Assembly: GCF_002289345.1 (NCBI RefSeq)
Contig: NZ_NSDG01000077.1
Span: forward strand, 18,303-72,838
DNA length: 54,536 nucleotides
Reading direction: 5' to 3'
Origin: Pseudoalteromonas sp. HM-SA03
GTDB taxonomy: Bacteria > Pseudomonadota > Gammaproteobacteria > Enterobacterales > Alteromonadaceae
In this document: positions 48,688 to 54,536 of the stretch, piece by piece
How the letters are laid out: each line of letters opens with the position of its first letter
Position numbering within the stretch: position 1 is the first letter of the stretch
The notes under the pieces: generated by a model
Database searches by the model: none
Seen by the model: the letters and a program-made list of their open reading frames with translations, nothing else
What the model was told of the DNA's origin: nothing
Program-made: the position numbers and the translations under genes

Positions 48688-51141
48688 ATGAAATTACGTA
48701 CAGCTGTCACTCTACTATTTACGGCAGTCTCAGCACAACTTTCAGCAAGCCCATTAGACGAATCAAAAATACAATTTTTGGGTCCCATCGCAGGCGAATC
48801 AACAATAAAGCCAGCGGATACAGCTCATCGTGATGCAATTATTGAAAACCTGCTACCATCATTACAACAAGACGCCAAACAGGTAACGCTATTCAATAAT
48901 AAAAGCAAATGGCAACCACTGAATAAAATATCTCAATTAACAATACCTGGACTGCAGGCTCTGAAGTTTAATTTCATTACTGAACGTTTTGTCTCAGGTA
49001 AACTCAAGCTTGAAGGCATCGAGAAAGCCAAAATATTTCTAAATGGAGAGCCTGTCTCCGGTGTTAAAGAAGTTCAGCTTGATGTGGTCAAAGGCGATCA
49101 TCAAATCCTTATTATCGCTGAGCAGGTAAATGACTGGAATAAGGTTGATCTCAGCTTTGAAGGCAAAACTGCGCATGACGTTATCACACTGACAGAAAAA
49201 CAAACCAAAGCGCTGTCTGCAAAGCAGTTGTTTGATGCTCCAACGGTGAGTGCTATCTCACTTGCACCTAACGGCGAATATTATATCTCTACCATCCGCC
49301 ACTACGATGATGAAAAGGGCAACTCAGCTATTACCGAAACAGCTTTATACAATGAAGATGGTGACATGCTTTATAGCTTCGATAGCATGAGTGCAAATAG
49401 CTTTGCGTGGCGAGATGACAGCAGCAAGCTCACCTACTTAAAAGATAATAAAGCTTACGTCCTTGATGTAAAAACCTTTAAACGTACTCAAGTTGCTACT
49501 AAGCTCAATGGCGCTAATAGTATCGAGTTTTTTGATAATGAGACACTTATTTTTGCGTGGACCAACAGTGGTAAAGAAGAAGGCAAACTGACTAAACATT
49601 ATCAAGGATTAGAAGATAGATGGTCATATGCTCGCACTCAATCTCAAATATTCTTACTCGATATCAAAAGTGGGCTACTTAACCCTGTAACCGTTGGCAC
49701 ACAAAGCCACAACTTGGCTGACTTTGACGCACAAGCAAACACGATTTTAGCGACTCGTAATGAGCAAGACTATACGCAACCACCCCATATGTTGACAGAG
49801 TTAGTAGAAATCGAGCTATCAAACAATCAGCAACGTGTCATTGGTCAATATCGTACATTTAATGGCGCTCAATACACTAAAAATGGTATTTATGTAACAG
49901 CAGGTCCTGATTTTGCGGAAGGCGCGGGGCGCAACTTACCTGAAGGTATGCTCGCGAATAACTATGATGGCCAACTTTATTGGATAGATCGCAAAGGCCA
50001 CAATGTAAAAGCACTGAGTAAAAACTTTGACCCAGCCATAGGCAGCTTCACCGTACTCAATAATGGCGATGTGGTACTGAAAGCGACTGACCAAGATCGT
50101 CAACAGCTTTTCCTCTTTGACGAAAGTAAGTCTACTTTCAAACGCTTAAACACTGGGCTGGATGTTGTCGCGAACTATTCAGTGTCTAGTGAGCGTAATC
50201 CAGAGATCTTGTTCACGGGAACTACCGCATCAACTCCACAACAGTTAAAAATCATGTCAACCTCAGATAAGCGAGCTGATACGCTCTGGGACTCAACAAA
50301 TATCGCATACCAGAACGCGGAAATTGCCGATCTAGAAGAGTTTAATTTTACTAATACTGAAGGCGTAGAGATTAAGGGGCGAGTCTATCTACCATACGAT
50401 TTAGATAAAGCTAAAAAATACCCAGCACTCGTTTATTACTACGGCGGTACTTCTCCAGTGACTCGTGGCTTTACAGGACGTTATCCATTTAACTTATGGG
50501 CAGCAAAAGGCTATGTTGTTTATGTCTTGCAACCAACCGGTGCGACAGGTTTTGGTCAAAAATTCTCAGCAGAGCACGTTAATGCTTGGGGTGAACACAC
50601 CGCTAACGATATCATCATGGGTACCAAAGAGTTTGTGAAAGCCTACCCTTTCGTTGATGACAAACGTTTAGGTAATTTAGGTGCTTCTTACGGTGGCTTT
50701 ATGACGATGCTGCTGACAACAAAAACTGATTTGTTCTCAGCTTCTATCTCACATGCTGGCATTTCTAATATTACCTCATACTGGGGTCAAGGCTGGTGGG
50801 GTTATTTGTATTCTGGCGAGGCCTCAAAAGGAAGTTTCCCCTGGAACAATCCAACGCTTTACTCACAGCATAGCCCGGTATTTAATGCGGACAAAGTAAC
50901 AACACCATTGCTGTTAATTCACGGTGATGCGGACACCAATGTGCCTCCAGGTGAAAGTCACAATATGTATACTGCATTGAAGATCCTTGGCCAAGATGTT
51001 GAATTGGTCGAATACAAAGGCGCAGATCATCAAATTTTTGCTCGTGACCAGCGCTTCCATTGGTGGAACACCATGCTTGCCTATTTCGACAAACATTTAA
51101 AGCAAGAGCCACAATGGTGGGAATATCTATACGGTAAATAA
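48688..51141 (+). CDS. Secreted S9-family prolyl oligopeptidase-type peptidase
   Basis: 817 residues with a signal peptide (about 1-22, LLFTAVSAQLSAS). A beta-propeller-like region with WD/PD40-type repeats occupies the middle, and the alpha/beta-hydrolase catalytic domain covers about 560-815. The triad is Ser667 (GASYGGF), Asp749 (HGDADTNVP) and His781 (GADHQIF), the DPP-IV/acylaminoacyl peptidase arrangement. It probably acts in the periplasm or outside the cell in peptide utilisation. It is a single-gene unit with its own promoter and a strong terminator. Confidence 0.92.
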   Translation: MKLRTAVTLLFTAVSAQLSASPLDESKIQFLGPIAGESTIKPADTAHRDAIIENLLPSLQQDAKQVTLFNNKSKWQPLNKISQLTIPGLQALKFNFITERFVSGKLKLEGIEKAKIFLNGEPVSGVKEVQLDVVKGDHQILIIAEQVNDWNKVDLSFEGKTAHDVITLTEKQTKALSAKQLFDAPTVSAISLAPNGEYYISTIRHYDDEKGNSAITETALYNEDGDMLYSFDSMSANSFAWRDDSSKLTYLKDNKAYVLDVKTFKRTQVATKLNGANSIEFFDNETLIFAWTNSGKEEGKLTKHYQGLEDRWSYARTQSQIFLLDIKSGLLNPVTVGTQSHNLADFDAQANTILATRNEQDYTQPPHMLTELVEIELSNNQQRVIGQYRTFNGAQYTKNGIYVTAGPDFAEGAGRNLPEGMLANNYDGQLYWIDRKGHNVKALSKNFDPAIGSFTVLNNGDVVLKATDQDRQQLFLFDESKSTFKRLNTGLDVVANYSVSSERNPEILFTGTTASTPQQLKIMSTSDKRADTLWDSTNIAYQNAEIADLEEFNFTNTEGVEIKGRVYLPYDLDKAKKYPALVYYYGGTSPVTRGFTGRYPFNLWAAKGYVVYVLQPTGATGFGQKFSAEHVNAWGEHTANDIIMGTKEFVKAYPFVDDKRLGNLGASYGGFMTMLLTTKTDLFSASISHAGISNITSYWGQGWWGYLYSGEASKGSFPWNNPTLYSQHSPVFNADKVTTPLLLIHGDADTNVPPGESHNMYTALKILGQDVELVEYKGADHQIFARDQRFHWWNTMLAYFDKHLKQEPQWWEYLYGK

Positions 51142-51150
51142 TCAATGCTA

Positions 51151-51174
51151 GGCGGCACGGTGTGCCGCCTTTTT
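51151..51174 (+). terminator. Intrinsic terminator after the S9 peptidase
   Basis: GGCGGCAC (51151-51158) and GTGCCGCC (51162-51169) form a perfect 8-bp GC-rich stem with loop GGT and five Ts. Confidence 0.9.
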
Positions 51175-51324
51175 GTTTATGGAAGCAGCAATCAAACACA
51201 TCATTGTATATAATTTAATAATAAAGCTCGGTTTCCCCTTGATCGAACTTGGTTGTCAGGTTAACGTGCTTGGTACAGAGTTGTAAGAATTCGTTTCATG
51301 CACTTCCAAGCAGCGATCTCTCAG

Positions 51325-51333
51325 TGTTATATT
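51325..51333 (+). promoter_or_regulatory. Extended -10 promoter of the orphan response regulator
   Basis: TGTTATATT (TG, one base, TATATT) lies 33 bases before the ATG at 51367. TTCCAA at 51304-51309 is a weak -35 candidate with an 18-base spacer. Confidence 0.35.
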
Positions 51334-51366
51334 AACGACAATTAAACAACAATTAACAGCGAAAAC

Positions 51367-52062
51367 ATGAGCATAAAGGTTTTATTAGTTGAAGATGATG
51401 AACTCTTAGCAAAGCGGCTGTGTAGTCACTTTGAAAATACCGAGTTCAGTATCACTGTAGACAATACGGGTGCTACTGCGCTTGAGCTTATTCAAACTCA
51501 AACCCAAAACCCATTTGCACTTGCTATTGTTGATGTTGTTTTACCCGCCACTGATGGCCTACGACTCGCGAAAGAAATTAATACCTTATCAGATCTCGGA
51601 GTGATCATGCTTTCTAGTCGAGACTCTCAAGCCGATAGAATCGCAGGTCTTGCGCAAGGTGCTGATGACTATGTCTGTAAGCCTGTTGATACGCTTGAGC
51701 TTGAACTGCGTATGCGTGCCTTATACAAACGTTTAGTTGGTAATAAAGACGATGAATCGGAAGAGTTTATTGAATATGCAGACTTTAAACTACATCCTGA
51801 TAATCGTACTCTAATCAATCAACACGGCATTGAATCTCGACTTACCGAAGCAGAGCATAAAGTGTTGATTTGTCTTATTTCCAATGCTGGAAGAGCAACA
51901 TCGAGAGAGCGCATTTCAGAAGACATTGGGCAACCGGATTGGAGCCCAAGTGACAGAACGGTTGATGTGTTAGTTGGCCGACTACGCAAAAAACTCGGCG
52001 ATGAAAAAGAGCAAAAACGCATTGTTACGGTTCGTGGTAAAGGTTATATGTTGTCAGCTTAA
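51367..52062 (+). CDS. OmpR/PhoB-family response regulator, orphan
   Basis: 231 residues: receiver domain (acidic pocket EDD at 9-11, phospho-Asp56, Lys105 in CKPVD) and a winged-helix DNA-binding domain (about 130-230, with SDRTVDVLVGRLRKKLG and the KGYML end). No histidine kinase gene is beside it, so its partner lies elsewhere. Target genes cannot be inferred; the adjacent S9 peptidase has its own terminator before this gene. Confidence 0.9.
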   Translation: MSIKVLLVEDDELLAKRLCSHFENTEFSITVDNTGATALELIQTQTQNPFALAIVDVVLPATDGLRLAKEINTLSDLGVIMLSSRDSQADRIAGLAQGADDYVCKPVDTLELELRMRALYKRLVGNKDDESEEFIEYADFKLHPDNRTLINQHGIESRLTEAEHKVLICLISNAGRATSRERISEDIGQPDWSPSDRTVDVLVGRLRKKLGDEKEQKRIVTVRGKGYMLSA

Positions 52063-52108
52063 CCTCTACCAATAACACATTCCCTATCTATTGAAATGCC
52101 GCCGTTAG

Positions 52109-53629
52109 CTAATACTGTGTTAACTGACCTAACAGCCTCTCCAGCGCGCGATAACTAAGCGCTTCCTTTAAATGTGACAAGCTAATATTTGGTGCAGAGC
52201 TCAGATCCGCTATGGTACGCGCAACTTTGATTATTCGATGATATGAACGTGGTGATAACTTTAATTTTTCTGCCGCCTTTGCTAGAAATAAACGTTCAGC
52301 ATCAGCAAGATAGCAGATATAATTTAGCTCTTTTACACTCAGTTGGTCGTTACATTTTCCCTGACGTGCTAAAGCTGTTTTATAGGCCTGCTCCACCCTA
52401 GCTCTTATTGTTGCACTAGACTCTCCATCATGCTGTGACTGTAGTTCTTCTGTTTTTAGACGAGGTAATTCTACCTGTAGATCTATTCGGTCTAAAAATG
52501 GACCTGAAATCTTAGCCAAATAGCGCAATACTTGATCTGGAGACGCTCTTTTGTCAGTGTGACAACCAGTAGGACTGGGATTTAATGCTGCGATCAGTTG
52601 AAAGTTTGCAGGGTAATCAACTTGCCGAGCTGCGCGCGAAATCGTTACCATGCCCGTTTCCATCGGCTCACGTAATGAATCCAGTACCTTCCTATCAAAT
52701 TCTGGTAACTCGTCCAAAAATAGAACGCCATTATTTGACAATGATATCTCCCCGGGTTTAGGGTTTGACGAGCCCCCAACCAAGGCTACCGCAGAGCAAG
52801 TATGATGTGGAGCTCTAAAAGGTCTTGTTTTCCAGTTTGATTGGCTGATGGTTTTTCCCAGTATGGAATAGATAGAAGCCGTTTCTAACGCCTGATTATC
52901 TGTCATTTGTGGCATTATAGTGGGTAGACGTTGAGCAAGCATCGATTTCCCAGTACCAGGAGGGCCAAGAAATAAAACGTTATGTCCACCTGCTGCAGCT
53001 ATTTCTAGCACTCGCTTTGCTCCCTCTTGCCCTTTTACCTCAGCCATATCCAGCAAACTACTCCCTGAAGCTTGTATATTTAAATCATCCGGGTAGAGTT
53101 GATTGAACATAAGTGATTGCTGGCCACTTAGACCTAACCATGCTGTACGCAAACAGCTTATAGCAACACGATTGGCATCAGCAGCAAGGCTCGCAACTGC
53201 ATCGTTACCAATTGGCAGGTAAGCTGTTCGCCCCTCCTCCGCTGCTGCAATAACAGATGGCAAAATGGCAGTGACCGTCCTAAGCTCACCGTTTAGCGCA
53301 AGCTCACCATAGAACTCTTTATCAGAAATAGCATGGCTATCTAACTGTCCTGATGCAACGAGAACACCGAGTGCGATTGCAAAGTCAAAGCGGCCCCCAT
53401 CTTTGGGTAGATCTGCTGGTGCTAAGTTTACTGTGATACGCTGTTCTGGAAATAAAAAGCCAGCATTCACAAGTGCACTACGGACGCGTTCTTTGGCTTC
53501 TTTAACTGAAGTTTCGGGTAATCCAACAATACTAAAGGCAGGTAAACCATTGCTAAGGTGCACCTCAACAATTACCTCCGGTGCGGTAATACCAACTTGT
53601 GCTCGAGTGAAAACTCTTGCTAAAGACAT
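52109..53629 (-). CDS. comM: ComM/YifB, Mg-chelatase-like AAA+ helicase
   Basis: 506 residues, the family length. An N-terminal Lon-protease-like domain (about 20-170) is followed by an AAA+ domain with Walker A GPPGTGKS at 222-229, Walker B LFLDELPE, and a C-terminal Mg-chelatase domain (LSPRSYHRIIKVARTIADL). In Vibrio cholerae ComM is a branch-migration helicase that widens heteroduplexes during natural transformation. Genomic presence alone does not show competence. It lies 17 bases after the TRIC-family gene on the same strand. Confidence 0.95.
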   Translation of the reverse strand: MSLARVFTRAQVGITAPEVIVEVHLSNGLPAFSIVGLPETSVKEAKERVRSALVNAGFLFPEQRITVNLAPADLPKDGGRFDFAIALGVLVASGQLDSHAISDKEFYGELALNGELRTVTAILPSVIAAAEEGRTAYLPIGNDAVASLAADANRVAISCLRTAWLGLSGQQSLMFNQLYPDDLNIQASGSSLLDMAEVKGQEGAKRVLEIAAAGGHNVLFLGPPGTGKSMLAQRLPTIMPQMTDNQALETASIYSILGKTISQSNWKTRPFRAPHHTCSAVALVGGSSNPKPGEISLSNNGVLFLDELPEFDRKVLDSLREPMETGMVTISRAARQVDYPANFQLIAALNPSPTGCHTDKRASPDQVLRYLAKISGPFLDRIDLQVELPRLKTEELQSQHDGESSATIRARVEQAYKTALARQGKCNDQLSVKELNYICYLADAERLFLAKAAEKLKLSPRSYHRIIKVARTIADLSSAPNISLSHLKEALSYRALERLLGQLTQY

Positions 53630-53646
53630 CCATGTCCCCTGCTTAC

Positions 53647-54261
53647 TTAATATTTATAGTTAAATACGTGTAACACCAAGTGGTATCGCATAGCCGCTAA
53701 TCTTAATAACAAGGTTGCTGCCATGGACAATACCATTACGTATTCAGTTGCCATGCCCAATTTAATTGCTTGAGTATAGACTACCCCACCAAAAATGCAG
53801 GTGATCGCGTATAACTCTCCTTTTAAAAGAAGGGGGATTTCGCGAGCCAACACGTCTCTGATGACCCCACCAAAACACCCAGTCAATACCCCCATGATCA
53901 CAGCTGTAGTATCAGGCATTCCAATACTTAAAGCCTTTTGTACTCCCATTACAGCGAAAAAAGCAAGCCCAATGGCATCGGCAACCTGCAGTACAGTTCT
54001 TGGAATATTTTGATGTCGATTTAGCCACCATATACTCACAGCGACAGCAAATAAAATAGCGTAAATATAGCTAGTATCATGAAGCCAAAAAACAGGTTGA
54101 TCTAAAATCAAGTCTCGTAATGTTCCCCCTCCGATACCAGTTACAGTCGCAAGGACAATCACACCAAAGCCATCCATATGTTTACTATGCGCAATTAAGG
54201 TTCCCGAAATTGCAAAAACCATGACGCCCAAAAGATCAAACCAATGATAGAGTTCTGACAT
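53647..54261 (-). CDS. TRIC-family (UPF0126) cation channel
   Basis: 204 residues, seven membrane helices in two inverted-topology repeats of three plus one. Each repeat carries the Gly-rich kink and conserved Arg-Asp: TGIGGGTLRDLI and GCFGGVIRDVL. Prokaryotic TRIC channels conduct K+ and other monovalent cations; the E. coli relatives are YadS and YicG. It lies just upstream of comM and may be cotranscribed. Confidence 0.88.
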   Translation of the reverse strand: MSELYHWFDLLGVMVFAISGTLIAHSKHMDGFGVIVLATVTGIGGGTLRDLILDQPVFWLHDTSYIYAILFAVAVSIWWLNRHQNIPRTVLQVADAIGLAFFAVMGVQKALSIGMPDTTAVIMGVLTGCFGGVIRDVLAREIPLLLKGELYAITCIFGGVVYTQAIKLGMATEYVMVLSMAATLLLRLAAMRYHLVLHVFNYKY

Positions 54262-54536
54262 TTCGTAATTAGTTGTGAAACAAAAGCAAAATCATAACGA
54301 AGATCTCACACAAAAGGTAGTGGGATCGCTGATATTTTCAGCTCACAATGTGTGGAGTAAAAGTGACTTTATGAAATATTTAGGATGAATGCTTGCGGAT
54401 AAACCGTCTACCATGTTGCACTATGATTATACTGTGGTGGGAGCGAGTCTATGGTAGGAGCGAGTTTATACCAAATTGATTAAATTTATGATCTAATATC
54501 AAAATCTAATATCCATCGATGTGATAATGATTTTGC
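54262..54536. repeat. Non-coding right end with a 17-bp tandem duplication
   Basis: No gene is seen. GGTGGGAGCGAGTCTAT (54436-54452) is followed at once by GGTAGGAGCGAGTTTAT (54453-54469), two units with two mismatches. An AT-rich tract follows. The GGAGCGAG core recalls REP-like intergenic elements, but that is only a resemblance. The promoter of the TRIC-family gene must lie near 54262-54330. Confidence 0.5.

Overview
The window carries about 50 genes, packed mostly in operon-like runs, with no rRNA, tRNA, CRISPR array or intact insertion sequence that I could find. It looks like chromosomal core DNA of a marine gammaproteobacterium of the Alteromonadales, most likely Pseudoalteromonas or a close relative. 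That placement rests on gene order shared with Vibrio, Shewanella and E. coli, on moderately AT-rich codon use, and on the combination of Mla, Lpt, RpoN, Mre and UvrA-SSB-CsrD blocks. I could not run a database search.

Layout. (1) 1-1062: 3' part of degS, ending at a shared terminator. (2) 5830-1116, minus strand: mlaFEDCB-ibaG-murA, outer-membrane lipid-asymmetry transport plus the first committed step of peptidoglycan synthesis. (3) 5948-13699, plus strand: yrbG-kdsD-kdsC-lptC-lptA-lptB-rpoN-hpf-ptsN-rapZ-npr, covering Kdo synthesis, LPS export, sigma-54 and the nitrogen PTS; mgtE follows after a 353-base gap. (4) 15479-19014: pmbA(tldE), darP and tldD. (5) 17575-30241, minus strand: a long same-strand run of a PEGA/FGE-fold periplasmic protein, mreBCD, maf, rng, yhdP, a nitrilase-family amidase and tldD. 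(6) 30541-36245: a PLP-dependent deaminase-like gene, a degenerate-EAL CsrD/MshH-like regulator, ssb, a YajR-type MFS carrier and an orphan solute-binding protein. (7) 36419-39241: uvrA. (8) 39292-54261: mixed accessory and housekeeping genes, including an unknown membrane protein, thioesterase, 2OG-Fe oxygenase, YacL, AEC carrier, AtoE, site-2 protease, REC-EAL protein, DUF21-CBS protein, secreted S9 peptidase, orphan OmpR-type regulator, ComM and a TRIC-family channel.

A large share of the genes serves the cell envelope. MurA, RapZ and MreBCD serve peptidoglycan and shape. KdsD, KdsC and LptABC serve LPS. Mla and YhdP serve phospholipid traffic, and DegS reports envelope damage. RpoN, NPr, EIIA-Ntr and RapZ link nitrogen and amino-sugar status to the same block.

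The observations I rate highest are: a terminator-shaped hairpin with a T-run inside the first codons of ptsN, just after hpf; a PEGA/FGE-fold secreted protein directly upstream of mreB that lacks the FGE active-site cysteines; the apparent absence of an MSHA pilus locus between the csrD/mshH-like gene and mreB; a hairpin-rich intergenic island at 41497-41807 with a perfect 18-bp-arm palindrome; and an inverted repeat that buries the start codon of an unknown membrane-protein gene after uvrA.
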